64,000 nt of DNA from a bacterium (GTDB taxonomy: Bacteria > Eisenbacteria > RBG-16-71-46 > CAIMUX01), in the NCBI GenBank assembly GCA_030431975.1, contig JAUIHP010000001.1, positions 124,001 through 188,000 on the forward strand. The letters are read 5' to 3'. A program made the translations under genes and the position numbers. This document shows, piece by piece, positions 42,168-50,684 of the stretch. A model generated the notes under the pieces. That model saw nothing but the letters and a program-made list of their open reading frames with translations, was not told the DNA's origin and made no database searches. Numbering within the stretch: the first letter of the stretch is position 1; each line of letters opens with the position of its first letter.

Positions 42168-44948
42168 ATGACCCACCCCGTCGGTCACTTCAACGTGAGT
42201 CGCTTCTGCCTGTGCCTCTCGATCCTCGTAGCCACGCTACTCCTGCTGAAGAACTCCGATGCTTCGGCCGGCCCCAATGCCGACGGTGTGCTCTTCATGC
42301 ACTACGACGCGATCCTCAATCCAACATGCGACGACATCGAGTACTGCGACGTACTCGAGTTCGAGAACTGCGACGAAGCTGTGACAAGAACGGAAGAGAT
42401 CCACTGCGCCGCCGGCGTCTGGATCTTCGCGGCATTCCCCGATGCTTCGCAGCCACGTGTCTCGTCGGTGTCCTTCGGGTTGGATTGGGAAACGAGCACC
42501 GAGTTCCTCTTTGTCTGGACCCGTGGATCCTGCGGATCTGGAATCGAGAACCCGGATGAAGGCTGGCCGGCAGCGAACACCGGAACCACGGTGACCTGGG
42601 CCGAGCCGCAGGAACAGCCACTGCTCGAGGTCTATGTTCTTGGTGCCTACGCCTACGACTACTACGGATCGGGAGATCCCATCGACTTTCAATTGCAACT
42701 GACGCCTCACCCGACATTGGGTGGTGTTTTCGAGGACGACAGCGTGCCGCCCGTGATCGACACGATCGTCGATTTCGGCGCGTTCGGATTCCAGCGGCAC
42801 GGATACCTTCCCAACTGCCCTCCAGCCGGAGCCTGCTGTATGGACGACGGCACCTGCGTCCGCTACGGCCCCTCGAAGTGTGACAACCTGGGCGGGAACT
42901 ATCAGGGCGACGACACACAGTGCGATCCCACACCCTGCCTGCCCGCCGGAGCCTGCTGTTTTTCGAGCGGAGACTGCTCGATCCTGACGGACCCGGCCTG
43001 CATGAACGCGGGTGGAACGCCGCAAGGTCCGGGAACCAACTGCGAACCCAACCTCTGTCCCCAACCGCTGGGAGCCTGCTGCTTCGTCGACCTATCGTGC
43101 TCCGTCCTGACACCTCCGGAGTGCGCGGACGGTAACGGAGACTTCCTCGGCGAAGATACTTCGTGCGATCCGGGTTCGTGTGGCGGCGCCTGTTGTACCG
43201 GTTTCAGCTGCCAAGTCACCTCCGCTGCGGACTGCGACCTCTCCGGCGGGGTCTACGTGGGCAACGCCGTTTCCTGCGACCCCAGCGCCTGTCAATCAGG
43301 AGCGTGTTGCTACGGCGCAAACGCCTGCGTGATCGTCCCGGCGTTCGAGTGCATGGATCTTTCGGGAACGTATCTGGGCGCGGAGTCGGTTTGCTCGCCG
43401 GGCACGTGTGACAATCCGCCGCTCGATCACACCTACTTCGTCAAGCCGGACGGAACCGGTGACTATCCCACGATTCAGGACGCACTCTCCGCATTGGCCG
43501 TCGGGGACGGAACGACCATCGAACTCGGTGACGGAGTCTTCTCCGGTCCCGGGAACTACAACATGGACTTTGTGGGCAAAGCGGTGAGACTCAGATCCCG
43601 GTCCGGTAACCCCGAGGCCTGCACCATCGACGTTCAGGGACCGGAAGCCGTTCGGCGGGGGCTCATTCTGCAGTCGGACGAGGGGGAAGGTACCGAGATC
43701 TCCGGAATCACCTTCCGAAACGGGAACGCCGGCGACGAACAAGGTGGCGCAATCCGGGTCGGGGCCGACGATGGACCTCCCTACGGCCATCTGCGCATCC
43801 TCAACTGCCGATTCTTCGACAACACGGCCGAGCGTTCCGGGGCCGTCTACGCACCCCTTCTGGATCAACTCGAAATCCTCGACTGCCACTTCGAGGACAA
43901 CACTGCAACGGTCACTGCAGGAGCGCTGCGCGCCGGTGTGAACGCACGTATCGAACGCTGCACCTTCAAAAACAACGCAGCCGGTTCCCTGGCCGGCGCA
44001 CTCGAGGTTGTCAACGCATCCAATCCCTTCGTGGTTGACTGCCTCTTCGAGAACAATCGCGCCCGAGGCGGCGGAGCGGCCGAGATCGGAAGCGCAGCGT
44101 CTCCCACGTTCCTTCGGTGTCGCTTCGAGGACAACACCTCCGAAGATTGGAACGGCGGAGCGATCTACTGCAATGCCAGCGGAGGCGGTTCTCCCCTCTT
44201 CGACCAGTGCGTGCTCGCCGGAAACTCGTCCGAAGGAGTGGGCGGAGCCGTCTGGACTCGACTCTCGGAAACACGGTTCGTGTCCTGCACGTTCTTCGAG
44301 AACCTGTCCTCTGGCGCGTGCATGATCTACAACGAGCACGGAATACCGTCGCTGGACCGGTGCATTCTGGCTTACGGCCTCGGCAGCCCTGCCATCTCCG
44401 GCACATCGTTCGGCGCCGCGTTCTCGATCACCTGCACGGACATCTACGGCAATTCCGGAGGAGACTGGACCGCCGGAATCGCCGACAAGCTCGGAGTCGA
44501 CGGCAACTTCAGGTCGGCACCCCGCTTCTGCACCGCGAACGAGGAACCGTTCTCTCTGCTCTCGTCCTCACCCTGCCTACCCGGCAACCACCCCGACGGA
44601 TACGACTGCGGGCTCATCGGCGCCTTCGGTGTCGGCTGCCCGCCGGTCAGCGTCGATGATGAGCCCGTCCCACCCACTGCGCTCGCACTGCGGCTGGCCA
44701 CCCCGAATCCCACCGTACGAACGCTGGAGTTCGCGCTCGAGATTCCGCAAACGGCCGACGCCCGCCTCGCGGTCTTGGACGTGAGCGGCCGCGTTGTCAG
44801 CTGGTTGCACCGGGGCGTTCTGCCGGCGGGACATCACCACCTGGCCATGGGGATCGACCAGGTTCAGGAACTGAGCGCGGGCATCTATTTCGGAAGACTC
44901 GAGGTGGGAGGAGAAACGGAAACGGTCAAGGTCACGGTGCTGAGATAG
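42168..44948 (+). CDS. Secreted protein with five 'GACC' Cys-rich repeats, parallel beta-helix and FlgD-like C-terminal domain
   Basis: A 926-residue protein with a signal peptide (RFCLCLSILVATLLLLKNSDASA). An N-terminal ~190-residue domain is followed by five repeats of ~35-40 residues of the form G-A-C-C-x5-C-x7-C-x4-G-x-x-G-x5-C-x-P-x-x-C (GACCMDDGTC, GACCFSSGDC, GACCFVDLSC, GACCTGFSC, GACCYGANAC). A right-handed beta-helix (~420-800) follows, with pectate-lyase/adhesin-type rungs (FVKPDGTGDYPTIQDAL, LRILNCRFFDNTAERSGAV, LEILDCHFEDNTATVTAGAL, FVDCLFENNRARGGGA). The last ~90 residues are FlgD-like, ending KVTVLR. ATG 42168 has GGAGG in range. The repeats probably form disulphide-stabilised spacers; the ligand is unknown. 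Confidence 0.88.
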   Translation: MTHPVGHFNVSRFCLCLSILVATLLLLKNSDASAGPNADGVLFMHYDAILNPTCDDIEYCDVLEFENCDEAVTRTEEIHCAAGVWIFAAFPDASQPRVSSVSFGLDWETSTEFLFVWTRGSCGSGIENPDEGWPAANTGTTVTWAEPQEQPLLEVYVLGAYAYDYYGSGDPIDFQLQLTPHPTLGGVFEDDSVPPVIDTIVDFGAFGFQRHGYLPNCPPAGACCMDDGTCVRYGPSKCDNLGGNYQGDDTQCDPTPCLPAGACCFSSGDCSILTDPACMNAGGTPQGPGTNCEPNLCPQPLGACCFVDLSCSVLTPPECADGNGDFLGEDTSCDPGSCGGACCTGFSCQVTSAADCDLSGGVYVGNAVSCDPSACQSGACCYGANACVIVPAFECMDLSGTYLGAESVCSPGTCDNPPLDHTYFVKPDGTGDYPTIQDALSALAVGDGTTIELGDGVFSGPGNYNMDFVGKAVRLRSRSGNPEACTIDVQGPEAVRRGLILQSDEGEGTEISGITFRNGNAGDEQGGAIRVGADDGPPYGHLRILNCRFFDNTAERSGAVYAPLLDQLEILDCHFEDNTATVTAGALRAGVNARIERCTFKNNAAGSLAGALEVVNASNPFVVDCLFENNRARGGGAAEIGSAASPTFLRCRFEDNTSEDWNGGAIYCNASGGGSPLFDQCVLAGNSSEGVGGAVWTRLSETRFVSCTFFENLSSGACMIYNEHGIPSLDRCILAYGLGSPAISGTSFGAAFSITCTDIYGNSGGDWTAGIADKLGVDGNFRSAPRFCTANEEPFSLLSSSPCLPGNHPDGYDCGLIGAFGVGCPPVSVDDEPVPPTALALRLATPNPTVRTLEFALEIPQTADARLAVLDVSGRVVSWLHRGVLPAGHHHLAMGIDQVQELSAGIYFGRLEVGGETETVKVTVLR

Positions 44949-44950
44949 GA

Positions 44951-44970
44951 CAGCACGCTACCCGGTGCTG
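44951..44970 (+). terminator. Weak hairpin after the beta-helix gene
   Basis: CAGCAC and GTGCTG form a 6-bp stem with an 8-nt loop, 2 nt after the stop codon. There is no T-tract. Confidence 0.3.
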
Positions 44971-45050
44971 ACTGGATTGGAAAGACGTCGGGACCGGGCT
45001 CACTGCGATCCGTTGAGAGAACCCATCCGCTCATGGCAAAGGAAACGAAG

Positions 45051-47270
45051 ATGACAGGGCAGCACTCGTCGGCTGACTCGGAGTCATCCTACCCGAGAGT
45101 TCTTGTGGTCACGAACCTGTATCCGCACCCCGACCGACCGTTTCGCGGCATCTTTGTTCGGAACCAGGTCGAGTCCGTCCGAGCTCTCGGCGTAGATGTT
45201 GATGTGTTTGAGATCCGAGGTGATGAAAGCCGAGCGAATTATGTCCGATCGGTGCCACGGCTGTTCCGGATGCTTCGGCAGACACGGTTCGATCTCTTTC
45301 ACGCACAGCACACCTACGCCTTTTACATCGTATGGTGGGTTCGCTTTCTCCTCCGACTGAAGACACCCATTGCCCTTACCTTCCGCGAGTCTGAGTTCAT
45401 GAAGCCGGCCGGCGTGAGAATGGACAAGGCTGGCATCTGGGGCCTTCTGATTACCTCACGCAGACTCAAGAAACGGGCGCTCCTGATGGCGGATCATGTC
45501 GTTTCCGTTTGGGGCGGTCTGATGGACGCCATCGGTTTCGAGGGACCATTCGAAGAGATCGCTTGTGGAATCGACCTCGACAAGTTCCGTCCTATGGATC
45601 AACGAGCTGCGCGCGAGTCTCTTGAATGGAACGCGCGGGAACGTGTCATCTTCTTCCCCGCAGACGCGGGCCGACGTAACGAGAAAGGCGGAGACGTCGT
45701 CGCGAAGGCAGCCGAGATCCTTCGGGCGAGGGGATGTCCCGTCCGAGTCGCCCATGCGCAGAACGTCCCTCACGAGGAGATGGGGATTCGGATGGCGGCC
45801 GCAGATGTCGTAGTTCATCCCTCCCGTTTCGATGCGTCCCCCAACGTTGTAAAGGAAGCGATGGCCGTCGGCACTCCTGTGGTCACGACGGCCGTCGGGG
45901 ACGTGGAGCAGGTGTCGACCGGGCTCGGCAACGTCCTGTATGTGAAGCCGGACCCATCGGACGTGGCGGACAAGATCGAACGGGCCTTGAGACTAAAGCC
46001 GAACGAAGAAGGGCGCGTCCGACTCCAAGAGTTGGACCTGACGGAACAGGCCGTCGCCAGACGTCTGCACCGTCTCTATCTGACCTGGGCCAGACCACGC
46101 CCGGTAAAGCGGGTCGCTGTCGTTCGATGTGCGCACTATCCCCAGGACCCACGCGTGTTCAAAGAGGTCCGGGCGCTCCAGGAAGTTGGATTCTCCGCCA
46201 CTGTTCTTTGCCTGCGCGGATCGGGAGAACCTCTTGTTGAGGAACTCGACGGAGTCGCAATCCACCGGATGGACCTCGAGAGGACACGCGAATCGAACCG
46301 GAAGCGGCTCGCCGTCTATTCGCGGTTTCTGCTTTGGGCTGGACGAGGCCTATGGCGACTCCACCGAGAGGCCAGGCTGGCTGCCGTGCAGGTGAACACT
46401 CTCCCGGATTTTCTCGTCTTCTGCGCGATCCCGGTGAAACTGCGGGGAGTTCCGGTGGTGCTCGATCTTCACGAGGTTCTCCCGGAGTTGTTCGAGTCAG
46501 AGTACCGGGGGCGATTGAAGCCGGTGTTTTTGCGACTGCTGAAACTGACGGAACGAGCCTCCGTACGTGTCGCCGATCGGGTGATCTGTCCTGGCCCCCC
46601 GTATCTCGAGACATACCGCTCCAGGCGATTGCCGATCCATAAGTTCAGCCTCGTGTACAATACACCCGACGAGGACGTCATCACCCGAACCGAGGTCCAC
46701 CGGGACCGATCACTTATGGTCGCCCACGGGTCGATTATCGAGCGATACGGATTCGAGCTCCTGATCGAAGCTCTTCCCGAGATAATCCGGAACTGCCCGG
46801 ATGTGAAGCTCGAAATCATCGGTGATGGTGAGAACCTGGAAAGGGTGAAAAGGCTGGCAAACGAACGGGGTGTCTCTCAACACGTGGATTTTCTCGGCCG
46901 GATACCCTTCGAGACGGTGGCAAGCCGGCTGCAACGGGCCGCGGTGGGCCTCGTCACCACAGTCTCGAACGATTTCACGAACCGGATCCTCCCCAACAAG
47001 ATCTATGAACTCGTCGCTCTCGGGGTTCCCGTAGTCTCCAGCCGCATCGAGGGTCTTCACGCCCAGTTCGATTCTCATTCAATCCGCTACTTTGACGCTG
47101 GCGACAAGACGGGACTGGCACACGCGGCCACGTCCGTCCTCCAGTCACCGGAGGACGGATTGCGATTGGTGGAGAACGCAACCCGGGTCTACGACGAGAT
47201 CCGGTGGAGCAGAAACAAGCGGACGTACCAGAAGGTGTTCGTCGAGCTGGGCCAAGGGAGTCGGCGATAG
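45051..47270 (+). CDS. Tandem two-domain glycosyltransferase (GT4 + GT4)
   Basis: About 739 residues composed of two complete GT-B glycosyltransferases. The N-terminal half (~1-345) has VLVVTNLYPHPDRPFRGIFVRNQVESV and the donor-site ASPNVVKEAMAVGTPVVTTAVGDVEQV. The C-terminal half (~365-739) restarts with VAVVRCAHYPQDPRVFKEVRALQEVGF and contains VVLDLHEVLPELF, DGENLERVKRLANERGV and ILPNKIYELVALGVPVVSSRIEGL. Both have the C-terminal E-x7-E-like donor region, so two successive sugars may be added by one polypeptide. ATG 45051 is preceded by AAAGGA; ATG 45033 is an alternative start. The neighbouring radical SAM gene is convergent (29 nt between the stops). Confidence 0.88.
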   Translation: MTGQHSSADSESSYPRVLVVTNLYPHPDRPFRGIFVRNQVESVRALGVDVDVFEIRGDESRANYVRSVPRLFRMLRQTRFDLFHAQHTYAFYIVWWVRFLLRLKTPIALTFRESEFMKPAGVRMDKAGIWGLLITSRRLKKRALLMADHVVSVWGGLMDAIGFEGPFEEIACGIDLDKFRPMDQRAARESLEWNARERVIFFPADAGRRNEKGGDVVAKAAEILRARGCPVRVAHAQNVPHEEMGIRMAAADVVVHPSRFDASPNVVKEAMAVGTPVVTTAVGDVEQVSTGLGNVLYVKPDPSDVADKIERALRLKPNEEGRVRLQELDLTEQAVARRLHRLYLTWARPRPVKRVAVVRCAHYPQDPRVFKEVRALQEVGFSATVLCLRGSGEPLVEELDGVAIHRMDLERTRESNRKRLAVYSRFLLWAGRGLWRLHREARLAAVQVNTLPDFLVFCAIPVKLRGVPVVLDLHEVLPELFESEYRGRLKPVFLRLLKLTERASVRVADRVICPGPPYLETYRSRRLPIHKFSLVYNTPDEDVITRTEVHRDRSLMVAHGSIIERYGFELLIEALPEIIRNCPDVKLEIIGDGENLERVKRLANERGVSQHVDFLGRIPFETVASRLQRAAVGLVTTVSNDFTNRILPNKIYELVALGVPVVSSRIEGLHAQFDSHSIRYFDAGDKTGLAHAATSVLQSPEDGLRLVENATRVYDEIRWSRNKRTYQKVFVELGQGSRR

Positions 47271-47299
47271 CGGCAAAGGATCACTGATTCGTGATGCTC

Positions 47300-48226
47300 T
47301 CAGGAGAGCGCTCTGAGGGCTTTACGGAACCCCCTCCTTGCAACGGACGTTCTCAGGTCCGACGTAGGGTCTGGCTCTTTGAGATGTTCCAGGTAAGCCC
47401 CATTGGGGATCATCCGATGTCCCGTCTTCGCTGCCGAGCACCCCAGACAGTACTTGCAAGCCTCCAACGGATCTGAGCACTTCAGCAGGTCGCGGACAGT
47501 CCGTGCGTCGATGTCCGGCGCCCGAAGGTCGAGAGCGTCCTTGGAGACATCGATCTCGGGCAACCCCAGGAGCTTCAGCCGCTCGTTGACGAAGGGGGCA
47601 CGGGAGCATCGATGGAGTTGGCGGTTGTGGATCGTATGACACGAATGGGCCATCGTACACTCGTCGAAAACACTCTGTACCGTGGCCGCATCACCGATCG
47701 GATTCGAGGCAAAGGCCGGATAAAAATCCGGCTGAGGAATAGACCAAAGCTCGACTTCATTCCTCTCGCAGAGATCCCGGAGATCACGATCGCGCATTCT
47801 GATATCGACGCCGGGATATCGGCTCAGTCTCACAACATCCACGCGCTCCCAGAACTCTGGTCCCTGCTTCCGCAATAGAAGCCCATTGGTCGCCAGGACT
47901 AGTCTGTCCGCGATACGGCTCCGACGCGCGACATCCAGAATCGATAGTATGTCAGGGTGCAACAGGGGCTCTCCGCCAAGGATCTGCAGGTGCCTTGCAT
48001 GCGCGTGTTTCGCAAGCTCGCAGAGGTCCGAGTAGAAATCGTCAACATCGACGCACCGCTTCGCCAGTGCAGGCGAGAGGTGGTCGCAGTGAGCACAGCG
48101 AAGGTTGCAGTGGTCAACGATCTGGTAGTCGAAGTTCTCCCGCTGGACCCGCTTGCGCATCGTCCACTCGATCCTGGACCGGCACGCGGTGAGAACCTCC
48201 GTATAGACCTTCCTTAACATAGTCAT
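47300..48226 (-). CDS. Radical SAM protein with C-terminal Cys-rich (SPASM/Twitch-like) region
   Basis: A 308-residue protein. The radical SAM cluster motif is C-N-L-R-C-A-H-C in IVDHCNLRCAHCDHLSP (C-x3-C-x2-C), followed by the GGEPLLHP motif and LATNGLLL. Extra cysteines that could bind an auxiliary Fe-S cluster follow: DECTMAHSCHTIHNRQLHRCSRAP and CKYCLGC. The substrate is unknown. The H-C-D-H-L motif and compact size resemble radical SAM proteins found in polysaccharide or sugar-modification clusters. ATG 48226 has GGGGAG 4-5 nt upstream. The neighbours are a convergent glycosyltransferase and an upstream K+ channel gene 35 nt away on the same strand. Confidence 0.88.
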   Translation of the reverse strand: MTMLRKVYTEVLTACRSRIEWTMRKRVQRENFDYQIVDHCNLRCAHCDHLSPALAKRCVDVDDFYSDLCELAKHAHARHLQILGGEPLLHPDILSILDVARRSRIADRLVLATNGLLLRKQGPEFWERVDVVRLSRYPGVDIRMRDRDLRDLCERNEVELWSIPQPDFYPAFASNPIGDAATVQSVFDECTMAHSCHTIHNRQLHRCSRAPFVNERLKLLGLPEIDVSKDALDLRAPDIDARTVRDLLKCSDPLEACKYCLGCSAAKTGHRMIPNGAYLEHLKEPDPTSDLRTSVARRGFRKALRALS

Positions 48227-48261
48227 GCGACTCCCCTGGCCTAGCAGTTCATTCAGTTCCT

Positions 48262-49815
48262 CTACGGAGCGTCGAGAAAGGCCTCATCCGAAATGTAGAT
48301 GAGCAGTGAGTCCGGCTTCACCAGGTACTCCTTCTTCGGATTGATGATTTCTTTGCCGCCGGCCGTCCGGATACCGATGACCAGACCCCCGGATTCTTCG
48401 ATCCTGCATCTCTCGAGAAGTTCACCGAAGGTAATCTCCCTTTTTGGCGCGTTCGGGATCTTTCCGATGAAGACATGTTGTTGTCCCCCCATGACGACCC
48501 GGCTCATCGTGCTGGCCGTACCGTGATGGGCAACGGCGTGGGCGATCATGGAGTAGCCGATCTTCCGGGTTTCGATGACCTCGTTGGCTCCCGCGGAGAT
48601 GGCGTGGCCCACGTTTTCGGAGTCGAGGATCTCAGCCACCACGTAGAGCTGCTCGATTCGGTTGCGGATGGTCGCGGAGTGTCTCTTGAGAAAGGACCGG
48701 ATCGTGAAGGTGATGAGGATGGTCCGGGCGTCCGCGACTTGGGGCGCGACATCGCGTTCGCCGGAAACAATGACGGCCGCCGCGTGGGTAAGCCGAACCT
48801 TGTCGAGCTCGCTTTCCTTTGTCGGGTCTCCCTGGACCCAAAGAAAGTCGGGGGCCAGATGCGCTGGTCGCTCGTGGTTGTCGAAGATGACGATGCGGGT
48901 CTCCGACGGATTGAGTTCTCCCCGAAGCGCCTCCATCAAAAGGTTCGTGCTTTCGTCAAAGCCGCAAAGGACGACGTGGTTGACATAATCACTCATTCGA
49001 AACTGCTCCTCTCGGATGCTGAGCATGCCGTTGACGAGGCTCGATCCGACGATTCCGGCAAACAGGGCGAGCGTAAACATTCCCGCGATCATGACGGCGG
49101 CCGCGACGATTCGGCCCAAGAGTGTCTCGGGCGTGACGTCTCCATATCCGACGGTGGTGATGGTGACCAGAGCCCACCACAGGCTGTCGCCCAGGTCTTC
49201 GATACGTGGATTGGTCCGCGCTTCGATCAGGTACATGCTCAATCCGCCCAGTGCCGTGGCACTGAAGAGCACGGAAAGAGCGAAGTTGAAGAGGAGACCG
49301 TTCTCCTCGAACGCTCGGAGGACGATCGCAAACGGGTTTCGGTACCTAAAGATCCGGACGGTGCGGAGCAGACGCAGCAGGCGGAGAGCTCTCAGGCCGC
49401 GGAGTTCCGGAAAGAGGGCTAGAACGGCCAGAATGTCGACGAGCATCATTGGACGGAGTGCGTAGCGGATGCGCCCAACGAGCAGACTGTTCACTCGGCC
49501 GAGCGGCTGCCGACGGAAGATCTTCAGGGAGGCCGGTCGAAAGCTCCCAACGCGCAGCAAAATCTCGATGGTGAAGAGAGCAAGAAGAACGCGATCGGCC
49601 TCTTTGACCCTCATCTCGAGGCGGCTTCCGTTGGGAAGAGACGCCTCGACGAAGAGAAGGAGGATGGAAGTCACGATCAGCCCCCAAACGAGGCTCTGCG
49701 TGACGCGGTAGGCGCGTGTCTCGGGTTCGTGAAACGCAGCGTGGATTGCGATGCCGGCCCGCCGAAAGAATCGGCGGACGCGGGCCCGCGTTTTGACTTC
49801 TCGGCGCGTGTTCAC
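48262..49815 (-). CDS. Six-TM voltage-gated-type potassium channel with RCK (TrkA-N/C) domain
   Basis: A 517-residue membrane protein. Hydrophobic segments S1-S6 include an S4-like arginine ladder LRGLRALRLLRLLRTVRIFRYR (~138-159) and the selectivity filter TTVGYGD (Thr221-Asp226). After S6 a TrkA-N Rossmann domain starts at VVLCGFDEST (~281-290), followed by a TrkA-C-like end (IRTAGGKEIINPKKEYLVKPDSLLIYISDEAF). It would conduct K+ across the inner membrane under voltage and cytoplasmic ligand control. The glycine-rich nucleotide loop is degenerate (CGFDES in place of GxGxxG). The start is GTG 49815 with GAGG 6 nt upstream. Confidence 0.92.
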   Translation of the reverse strand: MNTRREVKTRARVRRFFRRAGIAIHAAFHEPETRAYRVTQSLVWGLIVTSILLLFVEASLPNGSRLEMRVKEADRVLLALFTIEILLRVGSFRPASLKIFRRQPLGRVNSLLVGRIRYALRPMMLVDILAVLALFPELRGLRALRLLRLLRTVRIFRYRNPFAIVLRAFEENGLLFNFALSVLFSATALGGLSMYLIEARTNPRIEDLGDSLWWALVTITTVGYGDVTPETLLGRIVAAAVMIAGMFTLALFAGIVGSSLVNGMLSIREEQFRMSDYVNHVVLCGFDESTNLLMEALRGELNPSETRIVIFDNHERPAHLAPDFLWVQGDPTKESELDKVRLTHAAAVIVSGERDVAPQVADARTILITFTIRSFLKRHSATIRNRIEQLYVVAEILDSENVGHAISAGANEVIETRKIGYSMIAHAVAHHGTASTMSRVVMGGQQHVFIGKIPNAPKREITFGELLERCRIEESGGLVIGIRTAGGKEIINPKKEYLVKPDSLLIYISDEAFLDAP

Positions 49816-50001
49816 ATTCGTCCTCGATCCTCTTCCCGGGCCGAGACTACAAGACCGAACCCGGCGCCGCTACCGCGAGAGGTACGAGAGGCGGCGCGAC
49901 ACTCGACGAGTCGAGACGATCCGGGGGCATCTGGCAACGGAACAGAACGAGTACACTGGCTCCTTCAGCGTAGGCATCTCTCTAGGATGAAGGAGTGTAG
50001 C

Positions 50002-50658
50002 GTGAAGGTCATCTTGGACTTGTGTGTGGTTCCGTTGGGCGTTGGCCTGTCTGTCTCGAAGTACGTAGCGGCCTGCGAGGAGGTGCTCCGGGAAGCCGGG
50101 TTGGAGGCTCACCTGCACGCCTACGGTACGAACGTAGAAGGAGACTGGGACGTGGTCCTGGCGGCAGTGAAGAGATGCCACGAAGTTGTGCACGAGATGG
50201 GCGCTCCCCGAATCACAACGTCGATACGATTGGGAACCCGTACCGACAGGGAGCAGTCGATCGTCGACAAGGTCCGAAGCGTAGAACGAAAGCTGTACGA
50301 TGCCGCCGCGTCACCCGTCTACCACATCATCCAGCAGTCCGCATGGAAGCGGGCACTTGCTGGAGAGAGCTACATCCCGGAGTCGGTCAGGACAGAAGGC
50401 TTTATCCACTGCTCGACTCGCGAACAGATTCTCTTGCCGGCAAACAGCCTCTTCCGCGGGCAGCGAGACTTGATCCTGTTGGAGATTGAACCGGCCAGAG
50501 TGACGGCGGAGATCGTCTACGAGGACTGTTATCAGTCGGGCAACGCGTTTCCCCACATCTACGGCCCCCTCAATCTCGAGGCGGTGGTTCGAACGATTCC
50601 GTTTCCCTGCCAATCGGACGGTTCGTTCTCACTCCCGCCCGCAATCTCTGGGGACTGA
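50002..50658 (+). CDS. Fusion of a thiamine-binding (MTH1187/YkoF-like) domain and a DUF952 domain
   Basis: About 218 residues. Residues 1-96 match the MTH1187/DUF77 family (VILDLCVVPLGVGLSVSKYVAACEEVL, LHAYGTNVEGDWDVVLAAVKRCHEVVHEMGAPRITTSIRLGTR), small proteins shown or proposed to bind thiamine-like ligands. Residues ~108-215 match DUF952 (VYHIIQQSAWKRAL, EGFIHCSTREQIL, LEIEPARVTAEIVYED, AFPHIYGPLNLEAV), an uncharacterised domain. GTG 50002 has AAGGAG 6-7 nt upstream and matches the usual family N terminus. ATG 49987 is the alternative. The gene is divergent from the K+ channel gene. Confidence 0.82.
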   Translation: MKVILDLCVVPLGVGLSVSKYVAACEEVLREAGLEAHLHAYGTNVEGDWDVVLAAVKRCHEVVHEMGAPRITTSIRLGTRTDREQSIVDKVRSVERKLYDAAASPVYHIIQQSAWKRALAGESYIPESVRTEGFIHCSTREQILLPANSLFRGQRDLILLEIEPARVTAEIVYEDCYQSGNAFPHIYGPLNLEAVVRTIPFPCQSDGSFSLPPAISGD

Positions 50659-50684
50659 TTCGCAGGGGTGGGTCGAGCGATAAC

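Noticed and set aside
49729-50001. N-terminal extension of the MTH1187-DUF952 protein
   Set aside because: The upstream frame is an Arg/Ser-rich shadow overlapping the divergent K+ channel gene; GTG 50002 has a good ribosome-binding site and matches the family start.
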